Part shown: in pieces, positions 9,298-17,327 of the stretch
Layout: the number at the start of each line of letters is the position of its first letter
How positions within the stretch are numbered: the first letter of the stretch is position 1
Assembly (NCBI GenBank): GCA_038532735.1
Contig: JBCBAC010000003.1
Coordinates: 186,001 to 250,000, forward strand
Direction: 5' to 3'
Source: JAHTBL01 sp038532735
GTDB taxonomy: Bacteria; Pseudomonadota; Alphaproteobacteria; Rhodobacterales; Rhodobacteraceae
Length of the DNA: 64,000 bases
Translations under genes and position numbers: made by a program
Notes under the pieces: model-generated
What the model saw: the letters and a program-made list of their open reading frames with translations, nothing else
Told to the model about the DNA's origin: nothing
Database searches by the model: none

Positions 9298-10295
9298 GTC
9301 TCCCGAACCACCAATTCCGGAACCACCAGCTCCCCTTGCGAGCCGCTTTGCGGCGTGACGATCTGCTCGGCGATCAAGGCCGCCGCCTTCTCCCCAATCT
9401 GCAGCGCCGGAATGCGGACTGTCGTCAAAGCAGGCTCAAATGCGCGGGAGCCTTTGAAGTCTCCTATCCCGACGACCGTCATATCTTGCGGCACGCGCAC
9501 GCCCTCCTTGCCAAGCGCATGCAGCGCCCCCCAAGCAAGCACGTCATTGCCGCAGATCAACGCGCTGGGCATGTCGCCATGAGCCAGCAACCGTAAAATC
9601 GCAGCTTTGGCGGCATCGATGCTATAGGGCGTCTCCAACAAGCGATCATCCGCCAGATCAGCGCCATGCGAGGCAAGCGCATCCTGCACGCCCGCCAAAC
9701 GCTGGGCCGCGCGATCATTGCCACTCACTGGCGGAAAGAGCGCGGCGACATTCTGATGCTGAAGACGGCCAATATGATCGGCGATCAACCACCCTGCCCG
9801 GTAATTGTCCGATCCGACGCAGGGAAAAGCCGTATGCTCTGCATAATTCCAGAGAAACACCGTAGGCGTCTTTTGACTGTCCAAAAGATGAACCGTCTCG
9901 GTCGCATGCTCTGTGCCGATGAGGGCCATCCCATCAACTCGGTGTTCCAGCATTTTGCGCGCCAATGCGTATTCGCGTTGCAAGTCATATCCGTGGGAGG
10001 CCAGAAGGATCGTGAAGCCCAACTCTTCGATAGCGTCTGAAAAGCTCTGGATCAGTTCTGCGAAGATCGTGTGATCAATCGTGGGCACGATCAGGCCAAC
10101 AGTACCACTGCGAATGCCATGAATCGTCTGGGCCGCGCGATTGCGGATATACCCCAACCGGCGCACCGCGTTGTCGATCTTCTTGCGAGTCGTCGCTTTG
10201 ACCAATTCGGGGTGGTTGAAACTGCGCGACACCGTCGAGGGTGAGACCCGCGCAGCCTTTGCAACAGCGATGATATCAGATTTTTTATCTTTCAA
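9279..10295 (-). CDS. LacI/GntR-family transcriptional regulator
   Basis: The product has 338 residues. The N-terminal helix-turn-helix 'VAKAARVSPSTVSRSFNHPELV' and the hinge 'RLGYIRNRAAQ' are followed by a periplasmic-binding-protein-like sensor domain ('GTVGLIVPTIDHTIFAELIQ'). The start at 10295 is TTG, preceded by an AAGG-type ribosome-binding site. The gene is divergent from the Tct transporter/sulfoacetate-type operon across about 110 bp that contains LacI-like operator sequence, so it most likely controls that operon in response to its substrate. Its 3' end overlaps the longest M50 reading frame by 19 bp; whether the M50 operon shares its transcript is unclear. In Cupriavidus the corresponding divergent regulator is called SauR, but equivalence here is not shown. 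Confidence 0.88.
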   Translation of the reverse strand: MKDKKSDIIAVAKAARVSPSTVSRSFNHPELVKATTRKKIDNAVRRLGYIRNRAAQTIHGIRSGTVGLIVPTIDHTIFAELIQSFSDAIEELGFTILLASHGYDLQREYALARKMLEHRVDGMALIGTEHATETVHLLDSQKTPTVFLWNYAEHTAFPCVGSDNYRAGWLIADHIGRLQHQNVAALFPPVSGNDRAAQRLAGVQDALASHGADLADDRLLETPYSIDAAKAAILRLLAHGDMPSALICGNDVLAWGALHALGKEGVRVPQDMTVVGIGDFKGSRAFEPALTTVRIPALQIGEKAAALIAEQIVTPQSGSQGELVVPELVVRETCAAAL

Positions 10296-10328
10296 GTCAG
10301 CGCCTTAAATTCCATTTCCCTGGTAAAA

Positions 10329-10356
10329 ATGAAAACATTTGCAATACTATTTTCAT
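10329..10356. promoter_or_regulatory. Candidate LacI-type operator between divergent genes
   Basis: Arms ATGAAAA (10329-10335) and TTTTCAT (10350-10356) form a perfect inverted repeat. Inside it, TGAAAACATTTGCA (10330-10343) resembles the 14-bp TGAAAnCGnTTnCA operators of the LacI family, although the central CG is not conserved. It lies between the TTG starts of the LacI gene (34 bp away) and tctA (49 bp away), the expected place for a shared operator/promoter. Confidence 0.5.
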
Positions 10357-10404
10357 CACCTACGGTTAGAGGTCAAGTCGAGGCTTTGCTTTGGGAGGAG
10401 CGCC

Positions 10405-11934
10405 TTGGAATTTCTTGCATATTTTGGGGATGTGTTCACACCGATCAATTTCGGGCTGCTGCTTTTGGGCACGATTGGAGGTTTGATCTTGGGCGCGACA
10501 CCGGGCTTGTCACCCACAATGGCGGTCGCATTGCTGATCCCGTTCACCTTCCGCTTGGAACCTGCGCAAGGTCTGATCCTGCTGGGCGCGGCCTATACGT
10601 CGACGGTTGCCGGAGGAGCTGTCAGTGCGATTCTTCTGAAGATCCCCGGTGCACCTGCCAACATCGCCACAACGCTGGACGGCCACACGATGGCACAAAA
10701 AGGCGAAGGCGCACGGGCCTTGCAGCTTTCCTTCCTCGCCTCAGCGGTCGGCGGCGTCTTTGGTGTGATGCTGCTGATTTTCCTCACCCCAATGCTGGCG
10801 CAATGGGCTCTTGCGTTCGGGCCATCGCATCTTTTCTGGCTCGCGATCCTTGGTGTGACGGTGATTGGGTCGCTCGATTCCAGCTCGGTTGTTAAAGGAC
10901 TGCTTGCCGGCTGTATTGGCCTTTGGCTCGCCACGATTGGCTTTGACGACATCATGGGCGCGCAGCGCTTTATCTTTCATCCCAGTGTGTCGGGGGGAAT
11001 CAATGTGATCCCTGCCCTGATCGGCCTTTTCGCGATCCCGCAGGTCATTACGATGTTTGCCAAGGGCCGCACCCATCTCGATGCTGAAGTTCTAACGGTT
11101 CAACGCCACCCGATTGGTGACGCATTCCGCGAAGTCTTCCGCCGCACCCGCGCGCTAAGCATTGGTACCCTGACCGGATCCATCATCGGGTTGATTCCTG
11201 GTGTCGGCGGCCAGATCGCCGGGCTTGTCGCCTATGATCAATCCAAAAAGATGAGCCCCGAGCGCGAGAAATTCGGTACCGGTCACAGCGAAGGCGTCAT
11301 CGCGGCAGAGAGCGCCAACAACGCGATGGTCGGCCCGTCGCTGGTCCCGCTTCTGACGCTGTCGATCCCTGGCTCGCCCACCGCCGCTGTGTTGCTGGGC
11401 GGTCTGCTGATCCACGGAATTTTTCCGGGCAGCGACCTTTTTGATAACCATCCGCAAGTGGCATGGACCTTCATCAATTCCATGCTGATCGGCCAGATCC
11501 TGATGTGTATCTTTGGACTTTACGTCGCCGGACTCGCCGCGCGGGTCGCGCAGGTCCCCAATGCCGTGATGGCAGCTGTCGTGCTTGGGCTTGCGGTCTT
11601 CGGTAGCTATTCGGTGCAGAACTCCATGGGTGATGTCTATGTGATGATGGCGCTGGGCACGGCGATGTATTTCCTGGAGCGGTTTGGCTTTTCCGCAGCA
11701 CCCCTCGTGCTGGGCCTGATCCTGGGGCCCATCGCAGAGGCGAACTTCATCCAAGGCAGCATGATTGCCAATGCGACCTCCAGCGTGAGGCAGTACTTCT
11801 TCACCGGCGGGCTGAACCTGACGCTGATCGGGATCGTTGTCGCCTCCATCGCCTACTCGGTCTGGATGGAGCTGCGCAACCGCCGCTACACCACCAAGGA
11901 CGACGTCGTCAAAAAAGAGGAGGCGTTGTCATGA
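10405..11934 (+). CDS. tctA: Tripartite tricarboxylate-type transporter, large permease (TctA)
   Basis: The TTG start at 10405 is chosen because GGGAGGAG ends 4 nt before it and it yields the usual TctA N-terminus (MEFLAYFGDVFTP, then 'GLILGATPGLSPTMAVALLIPFTF'). The reading frame stays open further upstream without a comparable ribosome-binding site. The product is 509 residues with about ten to twelve membrane segments and the repeated Gly/Pro-rich signature ('IGLIPGVGGQIAGLVAYDQSKK', 'LSIPGSPTAAVLLGGL'). TctA forms the main channel of a secondary carboxylate transporter that depends on a periplasmic binding protein. It overlaps tctB by 4 bp. Linkage to the CoA ligase and acylating dehydrogenase suggests sulfoacetate or another small acid as substrate (inference). 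Confidence 0.92.
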   Translation: MEFLAYFGDVFTPINFGLLLLGTIGGLILGATPGLSPTMAVALLIPFTFRLEPAQGLILLGAAYTSTVAGGAVSAILLKIPGAPANIATTLDGHTMAQKGEGARALQLSFLASAVGGVFGVMLLIFLTPMLAQWALAFGPSHLFWLAILGVTVIGSLDSSSVVKGLLAGCIGLWLATIGFDDIMGAQRFIFHPSVSGGINVIPALIGLFAIPQVITMFAKGRTHLDAEVLTVQRHPIGDAFREVFRRTRALSIGTLTGSIIGLIPGVGGQIAGLVAYDQSKKMSPEREKFGTGHSEGVIAAESANNAMVGPSLVPLLTLSIPGSPTAAVLLGGLLIHGIFPGSDLFDNHPQVAWTFINSMLIGQILMCIFGLYVAGLAARVAQVPNAVMAAVVLGLAVFGSYSVQNSMGDVYVMMALGTAMYFLERFGFSAAPLVLGLILGPIAEANFIQGSMIANATSSVRQYFFTGGLNLTLIGIVVASIAYSVWMELRNRRYTTKDDVVKKEEALS

Positions 11935-12395
11935 ACGACCTACCCCGCACGCAGCATATATTTGCCAGCGGTGTGGTCGCGGCCGTGGGTTTGACTGTCG
12001 CCTATGTAAGCTACACCCAGGAGCCCGCTGCCGCCTTTGTCTTCCCGCGCCTGATCTCGACCGTTTTCGCTGTTCTGGCGCTTTGGACCTTCGGCAAAGC
12101 GCTCCTTGGCAAAACCAAGGTGGGCAACGGGCTGGACCGACGATCGATGCTCAACATACTGCCGGGTTTGATCGTGGCGCTTGTGTTTGTCTATTGGGCC
12201 GCAAAGGGGCTGGGCTTTTACACAGCCGCCACAGCGGTCTTTTTCATTTTGTTATCGCTCTATGATCCGGCGCCACACAATGAGGCGAAAACCTGGATCA
12301 AGCGCGCACTCATAACCGCCGGGTTTCTGGCGGTCATGTATGGTCTCTTCGCGATGCTTTTGAACGTCTTTACACCGCGAGAGATATTCTTCTGA
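11931..12395 (+). CDS. tctB: Tripartite tricarboxylate-type transporter, small permease (TctB)
   Basis: The product has 154 residues with four predicted membrane segments (about 10-28, 38-58, 74-110 as a pair, 125-147) and no recognisable enzyme motif. This is the size and topology of the small membrane subunit. ATG overlaps the tctA stop (ATGA), so synthesis is coupled. The binding-protein gene follows after 40 bp. TctB sequences are poorly conserved, so the call rests mainly on topology and its fixed place between tctA and tctC. Confidence 0.88.
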   Translation: MNDLPRTQHIFASGVVAAVGLTVAYVSYTQEPAAAFVFPRLISTVFAVLALWTFGKALLGKTKVGNGLDRRSMLNILPGLIVALVFVYWAAKGLGFYTAATAVFFILLSLYDPAPHNEAKTWIKRALITAGFLAVMYGLFAMLLNVFTPREIFF

Positions 12396-12435
12396 ACCGC
12401 AAAAGCGGCAGATTAACCCTAGGGAGGAGAAACCC

Positions 12436-13404
12436 ATGAAGAAGCTACTTGCAGCCGCCTCAATGGCGCTGATGACACTGACCGGCACAGCCTTTGCGGA
12501 CGGTCATGAAAACTTCCCCGAGCGGCCCATCATGATGATGGTCAGCTATGGCGCGGGCGGGGCCACCGACTTTCAGGCCCGCATCGTGACCATGACGGCG
12601 GGCAATGAAGATGCGCTGGGCATGCCCATCGCGATCATCAACAAGCCCGGTGCCGGCGGCCGTGTGGGCTGGAATTGGTTTGCCACCCAAGCCGAAGCAG
12701 ACGGCTACACGCTGGGCGCCTACAATATCCCCCACTTCATCGCGCAGTCGATTGAAGGGGGCGTGGAATACTCCGCCGACAGTTTTGAGCCGATTGCCAA
12801 TTGGGGCGCAGACCCGGCTGTGTTTGTCGTTGGCGCGGACAGCGAATTCAACTCCATGGAAGACGTCATCAACTATGCCAAGGAAAACCCCGGCGGGCTG
12901 ACCTTCTCCGGCGCGGGCCTTTTCGTGGGGCATCACATCGCCGCGCTTCAGCTTGAGAAAGCCGCAGGCGTGAAGCTGGCCTATATCCCCAACAACAAAG
13001 GCGGTGCAGGCGCAATGAAGGCTGTGATCGCGGGCGAAGTGCTGGGCGGCGTGAACAACCTCAGCGATGCGTTCCGCGCGCAGGAAGCAGGCAATGTAAA
13101 AATCCTCGGTGTCTTTGATCTGGAGCGGAACGAGTTCCTGCCCGACGTCCCCACGATGAAAGAACAAGGCTTTGACATCGACAACGCATCGGTGAACTTC
13201 CGCGGTGTGATGGTGCCCAAAGGCACTCCGCAGCCGATCATCGACAAGCTGGCCGCGACGGTGCCCGCCATGTTCGAAAACAGCCGCGTCGCTGGCAAGA
13301 TGAAGGCAGGCGGATCGCCCATGCACATCATGACCCGCGACGAGGTGCTTGAAATGTGGGCCGCGCGTGAAGAGACGCTCAAAGAGCTGCTCGCCGGTCT
13401 ATAA
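12436..13404 (+). CDS. tctC: Tripartite tricarboxylate-type transporter, substrate-binding protein (TctC)
   Basis: The product has 322 residues with a signal peptide (MKKLLAAASMALMTLTGTAFA). The mature protein shows the TctC/Bug pattern 'FPERPIMMMVSYGAGGATD', 'NKPGAGGRVGWNWFA', 'GAGGMKAVIAGEV'-like loops and 'VPTMKEQGFD'. It captures the ligand in the periplasm and delivers it to TctAB. A strong ribosome-binding site (GGGAGGAG) precedes the ATG. The gene lies between the permeases and the catabolic enzymes, so induction probably makes transport and degradation together. Ligand identity cannot be read from the sequence. Confidence 0.92.
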   Translation: MKKLLAAASMALMTLTGTAFADGHENFPERPIMMMVSYGAGGATDFQARIVTMTAGNEDALGMPIAIINKPGAGGRVGWNWFATQAEADGYTLGAYNIPHFIAQSIEGGVEYSADSFEPIANWGADPAVFVVGADSEFNSMEDVINYAKENPGGLTFSGAGLFVGHHIAALQLEKAAGVKLAYIPNNKGGAGAMKAVIAGEVLGGVNNLSDAFRAQEAGNVKILGVFDLERNEFLPDVPTMKEQGFDIDNASVNFRGVMVPKGTPQPIIDKLAATVPAMFENSRVAGKMKAGGSPMHIMTRDEVLEMWAAREETLKELLAGL

Positions 13405-13463
13405 GACACCCCCAGGCGTCGCCCTGCCCATTCGGGGCGGCGCCACCAACGAAAGCCATCGCC

Positions 13464-14867
13464 ATGAACGCCCCCGACCCCTTGTCCGAGCTTGACGCCA
13501 TCCTTGCCCGCGCCCGCGCTGCGCAAGGGCGCTTTGAGGCAGACGGATCGCAGGACCGCTATGACCGCGCAGCGCAAGCCGTGGGTTGGGCCATCATGGA
13601 GCCTGCGCGCAATCGCGAACTGGCCGAGCTTGCCGTGCAAACGACGGGGCTTGGCAATGTGGCCGACAAGATCACCAAAAACCATCGCAAAACCTTGGGT
13701 CTTTTGCGCGATATTCAAGGGGTGGCCACGTTTGGCATCATCAAGGATGACAAAGCCAGCGGCATCACCGAAATTGCCCGTCCCATGGGTGTGATCGGCG
13801 CGATTGTGCCATCAACGAACCCCGCCGCGACACCTGCAAACAACATCATCAATGCGCTGAAATGCGGCAACGCAATTGTCGTGGCCCCTTCCCCGAAAGG
13901 TGTGGCGTCTTGCGAGCGGTTATTGCAGTTCATTCACGCCGAATTTGCCAAGATTGGGGAGGATCGTGATCTCGTCCAGATGATCCCGGCCCCCGGCTCG
14001 AAAGAAAAAACCCAGCGCCTGATGGAGCAGTGCGACAAGGTCATCTGCACCGGCAGTCAGAACAACGTCCACCGGGCGCAGACCTGCGGCACGCCCGCTG
14101 TGGCGGTGGGTGCGGGCAACGTGACTGTCATCGTGGATGAAACGGCTGATCTGGCCGCCGCCGCCGAGAAAATTCGCGCCTCCAAAACCTTCGACAACGC
14201 CACCTCCTGCTCATCCGAGAATGCGGTCGTGGTGGTCGATGCGGTTTATGATGCGTTTGTTGCTGCGATGGCGCAAGCCGGGGGCGCGCTCGTCGATGAT
14301 GAGGCTGGCATCGTCGCGAAGCTCTGGCCGGACGGGCATCTAAACCGCGAAGTGATCGCGCAAGATGCGGCCCCGATGATCGCAGCTCTCGGGCTGAAGG
14401 GCGTCGTGCCCGAAGGCACTGAATATATCGCTGTGCCCACAAACGGGATCGGCCCGGACCATCCACTGAGTGGGGAGAAACTCAGCCGCGTCCTGGCTCT
14501 CTACCGCGCCGCCGATTTCGATGCGGCGGTCGAGACGACGCGTGCGCTACAGCTGCATCAAGGGGCCGGACATTCTGTTGGAATCCACTCCGGCGATGCG
14601 GACCGTGTCATGCAGCTCGCCAAAACCATTCCCACCAGCCGGGTGATCGTGAATCAAGCACATACCTTCGCGACGGGTGGCGCGTTCACCAACGGGATGC
14701 CGTTCTCGCTCAGCATGGGATGCGGCGCGTGGGGCGGTAACGTCATCGACGAGAACCTGCATTGGAAGCATTTCCTGCAAACGACCAAGATTGTGCGCGA
14801 AATTCCTGCGCGCGAGCCGTCGCTGGACGATGTCTTCGCATCGTATTGGAGCGTCGCAGGATCATGA
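13464..14867 (+). CDS. sauS: CoA-acylating aldehyde dehydrogenase, probable sulfoacetaldehyde dehydrogenase (SauS-like)
   Basis: The product has 467 residues, close to the Cupriavidus SauS length. It belongs to the acylating aldehyde dehydrogenase group: 'GVIGAIVPSTNPAATPANNII' and 'ICTGSQNNVHRA' build the cofactor pocket, and 'KTFDNATSCSSEN' carries the catalytic Cys249. The glycine-rich 'GAGNVTVIVDETAD' is also typical. In the known pathway SauS reduces sulfoacetyl-CoA to sulfoacetaldehyde with NADPH, releasing CoA. It overlaps by 4 bp the CoA-ligase gene that would supply its substrate. No sulfoacetaldehyde acetyltransferase (xsc) lies in the window. Acylating dehydrogenases for other acids (EutE/PduP type) are the main alternative. 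Confidence 0.72.
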   Translation: MNAPDPLSELDAILARARAAQGRFEADGSQDRYDRAAQAVGWAIMEPARNRELAELAVQTTGLGNVADKITKNHRKTLGLLRDIQGVATFGIIKDDKASGITEIARPMGVIGAIVPSTNPAATPANNIINALKCGNAIVVAPSPKGVASCERLLQFIHAEFAKIGEDRDLVQMIPAPGSKEKTQRLMEQCDKVICTGSQNNVHRAQTCGTPAVAVGAGNVTVIVDETADLAAAAEKIRASKTFDNATSCSSENAVVVVDAVYDAFVAAMAQAGGALVDDEAGIVAKLWPDGHLNREVIAQDAAPMIAALGLKGVVPEGTEYIAVPTNGIGPDHPLSGEKLSRVLALYRAADFDAAVETTRALQLHQGAGHSVGIHSGDADRVMQLAKTIPTSRVIVNQAHTFATGGAFTNGMPFSLSMGCGAWGGNVIDENLHWKHFLQTTKIVREIPAREPSLDDVFASYWSVAGS

Positions 14868-16351
14868 AGCTGCATCCCGACACGCCGCCAACCGGCACCG
14901 TGCGCGATTGGCTTGATGCGCGCGCAGAGACGGGTGGCGTCGCAGTTCACTTCCCTGAAACGGGCCATGATCTTGGCTGGGCACATCTACGAGAGGATGC
15001 CCGCACCTTTGCCCGCGTTCTGACTGCAAAAGGCGTGGCCAAGGGCGAAAGCGTCGCCGTGATCGCGCCAAACAGCGCCGAAGGGCTGACGGCCTTTTAC
15101 GGCGCGCTCTATGGCGGGTTTCGCGCGACGATGATCAATCTGGCGGCAGGCCGTGACGCGATTGCCTACGCGCTTGATCATTCCGAAACGCGCTTTGCCT
15201 TTGTGCATGAGAGCTGCGAGGCGCTCTTTCAGGCAGCGCGAAGCGAAACCCAAGCGATCCCGCTGTCTGGCGATGCGGACGTCGCGCTCTATGATCTCGC
15301 CCCCAATGATCACGCATTACTCATGTATACCTCGGGCACAACGGGCACGCCCAAGGGCGTCGTGCACACCCACGCGAGCCTACTCGCAGGCGGTTGGACA
15401 ACCGCCATTGCCCATGCGCTGAGCGCGCGGGATCGCGGCTTCTGTGTCCTGCCGATCTACCATATCAACGGGCTCTGTGTCTCCGTCATGGGCAGCCTCA
15501 TCTCTGGCGGATCGCTCGCCATGGTCAGCAAATTCTCCACCTCGCGTTTCTGGGCACAAGCAGAGACCAGCGGCATCACGTGGTTTTCAGCCGTGCCGAC
15601 GATCATCTCGCATCTGCTGCACGGTGCGGTTGACCCTTCCTCCAGATGCACCGAGAGAATACGCTTCGGCCGCTCTGCCTCCTCCGCGCTTGCCGTAGAA
15701 ACGCAATCCGCGTTCGAGGCCCGCTTCAACGTCCCCATTGTGGAGACGATGGGCCTGACAGAGACTGCCGCCCAGATCCTGTCAAACCCCCTGCCCCCTG
15801 CGACACGCAAGATCGGCTCCCCCGGGCGCGCCTATGGCTGCGAAGTGGCGATCCAAGGCCCGGATGGCTCCACCCTGCCCCCGGAAACCGAAGGCGAGAT
15901 TGTCGTGCGCGGACCGAACACGTTGTTAGAATATCTCAAGAACCCGGACGCCACTGCAGCGACCTTCCGCGATGGTTGGCTGCGCACGGGCGATCTGGCG
16001 CGCATGGATGCGGACGGTTACGTCTTCGTCACGGGCCGCCTCAAGGAGCTGATCATCAAAGGCGGCGAAAATGTCGCCCCGCGCGAAGTTGACGAGGCGC
16101 TTTATTCCCACCCCGATGTGATCGAAGCCGCGGCCTTTGCTCGCCCCTGCGCCAGCTACGGCGAGCGGATTGAGGCCGCCGTCCGCATCCGGAAAGGCTC
16201 AGACCTGAACGCCACGGCGTTGATCGCGATCTGCACAGAACGCGTCGGCGCCTTCAAAGCCCCCGATGCGGTCTATTTCATGGAAGAGCTGCCCAAAGGC
16301 CCGTCCGGGAAGATTCAACGCCTCAAGCTGGCCGATCTGATCCCGGTCTAG
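14864..16351 (+). CDS. sauT: AMP-forming acyl-CoA ligase, probable sulfoacetate-CoA ligase (SauT-like)
   Basis: The start at 14864 (ATGA overlap with the dehydrogenase stop) gives 495 residues. The frame extends upstream only inside the preceding gene. The adenylate-forming superfamily motifs are intact: 'LLMYTSGTTGTPKGV' (P-loop), 'VETMGLTETAAQIL' (A5), 'DGWLRTGDLARMDADGYVFVTGR' split across the hinge (A7/A8), and the catalytic-lysine region 'LPKGPSGKIQRLKL' near the C-terminus. It would activate the imported acid with ATP and CoA; by context the acid is sulfoacetate, giving sulfoacetyl-CoA for SauS. Malonate or another short carboxylate cannot be excluded. The last ~130 bp before aroQ show no further gene. 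Confidence 0.7.
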   Translation: MKLHPDTPPTGTVRDWLDARAETGGVAVHFPETGHDLGWAHLREDARTFARVLTAKGVAKGESVAVIAPNSAEGLTAFYGALYGGFRATMINLAAGRDAIAYALDHSETRFAFVHESCEALFQAARSETQAIPLSGDADVALYDLAPNDHALLMYTSGTTGTPKGVVHTHASLLAGGWTTAIAHALSARDRGFCVLPIYHINGLCVSVMGSLISGGSLAMVSKFSTSRFWAQAETSGITWFSAVPTIISHLLHGAVDPSSRCTERIRFGRSASSALAVETQSAFEARFNVPIVETMGLTETAAQILSNPLPPATRKIGSPGRAYGCEVAIQGPDGSTLPPETEGEIVVRGPNTLLEYLKNPDATAATFRDGWLRTGDLARMDADGYVFVTGRLKELIIKGGENVAPREVDEALYSHPDVIEAAAFARPCASYGERIEAAVRIRKGSDLNATALIAICTERVGAFKAPDAVYFMEELPKGPSGKIQRLKLADLIPV

Positions 16352-16490
16352 CCTCTCTCGAACCATGGTGTGCCAATCTGCGTAGACTGCAAAAGCGGGT
16401 TGATTTTACACCACAATACGCGCGTTCTGCGGCACCCACCTCGACAGCTTATAACGGTCACCGCTACAAAGCCGCAAAGAGGAGCGCGTC

Positions 16491-16946
16491 ATGACATCAT
16501 TGCTGATCCTAAATGGACCGAACCTGAACCTGCTGGGCACTCGTCAACCGGAAGTCTATGGCGTAACCACCTTGGCGCAGATTGAGGCCGATTGCGTGGC
16601 CCATGGGAAGATCAAAGACATTGTCATCGCATTTGAGCAAACCAACCACGAAGGTGAGATGGTGGATATGCTGCACGCGGCGAAAGGCACGCATGAGGGA
16701 ATCATTTTGAACGCGGGGGCGTATACACACACATCGGTCGCGTTGATGGATGCGATACAATCCATCGAGATCCCCGTAATTGAGGTTCATTTAAGCAACA
16801 TTCACGCGCGTGAGGCGTTTCGACAAAAGTCGTTTATCGCTCCGGTTGCGCTGGGTCAAATTTGTGGTTTTGGAGCAATCGGATACAAACTCGCGATTGA
16901 TGCCATTTTTGACCATCTGGGCAAAAAAAATGCGCATCCAGCGTGA
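16491..16946 (+). CDS. aroQ: Type II 3-dehydroquinate dehydratase
   Basis: The product has 151 residues, the usual length. 'ILNGPNLNLLGTRQPEVYG' carries the lid arginine and catalytic Tyr23. 'GIILNAGAYTHTSVAL' and 'VIEVHLSNIHAREAFR' carry the substrate-binding Asn and the catalytic His near 100. It dehydrates 3-dehydroquinate in the shikimate pathway; the active enzyme is a dodecamer in the cytoplasm. The ribosome-binding site AAGAGGAG precedes the ATG. Roseobacter relatives often have accB/accC downstream; here a structured RNA region follows instead. Confidence 0.95.
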   Translation: MTSLLILNGPNLNLLGTRQPEVYGVTTLAQIEADCVAHGKIKDIVIAFEQTNHEGEMVDMLHAAKGTHEGIILNAGAYTHTSVALMDAIQSIEIPVIEVHLSNIHAREAFRQKSFIAPVALGQICGFGAIGYKLAIDAIFDHLGKKNAHPA

Positions 16947-17019
16947 AATCTCCGTGAATTTCCGCATCGCGGCAGAACGGCACCTTCCCCTAGGGCAATT
17001 CGTTATGCAAATTGAGGCT

Positions 17020-17235
17020 GTTCCGTGAGTGGTGGCCTAAGGCCAGGGAACTTTGGGATGTGAACCTGCGTGATAGCGCAGCTCTCCAACCCGGTCCCGG
17101 TTCTTTTCCGGGCAGCTGGCGCAAGACGTTATTGGTCGCGTTGTACAGTCAGCAGAATTGAAGCGCCTCGCCCATCCCAACATGTCGGGGCGTGGATTTA
17201 GCGGCACCGTTCTCCCCAGTTCGGTGCCGCTTCTT
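17020..17235 (+). ncRNA. Structured noncoding RNA region, 6S RNA (ssrS) candidate
   Basis: No protein-coding frame fits this stretch between aroQ and the convergent tsf. It holds nested complementary arms. GTTCC (17020-17024) pairs with GGAAC (17047-17051) around the short hairpin TGGCC-TAA-GGCCA. TTGGGATG (17053-17060) pairs perfectly with CATCCCAA (17173-17180), closing a long, interrupted hairpin of about 128 nt. A terminator-like hairpin ends the region. A long bulged hairpin of this size is the architecture of 6S RNA, which binds sigma-70 RNA polymerase. I recognise no conserved 6S sequence block with certainty, so the family name is a proposal. tmRNA, RNase P and SRP RNA signatures are absent. 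Confidence 0.5.
17200..17235 (+). terminator. Rho-independent terminator of the noncoding RNA
   Basis: AGCGGCACCG (17200-17209) pairs with CGGTGCCGCT (17222-17231), a 10-bp perfect stem with a 12-nt loop, followed by a T-rich run (TCTTCTTC). It would end rightward transcription from the aroQ/ncRNA side. Confidence 0.65.
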
Positions 17236-17271
17236 CTTCGGAAGGGGTAGTGAGTTAAGACAGACCAGTAT

Positions 17272-17307
17272 AAAAAGGCGCTGCCCCGTGAAGGGCAGCG
17301 CCTTTTT
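17272..17307 (-). terminator. Strong terminator after tsf (works both ways)
   Basis: AAAAAGGCGCTGCCC (17272-17286) and GGGCAGCGCCTTTTT (17293-17307) form a perfect 15-bp stem with a 6-nt loop, flanked by A- and T-runs. It lies 21 bp past the tsf stop and is symmetrical, so it can stop transcripts from both sides. Confidence 0.85.
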
Positions 17308-17327
17308 ACTTTTAGTACTGGAAAAAC

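Noticed and set aside
17020..17235. tmRNA, RNase P RNA or SRP RNA as identity of the structured RNA
   Set aside because: No tag-peptide reading frame or CCA end, no RNase P core, and no SRP GGAAG-type core are visible; the size fits 6S RNA better.
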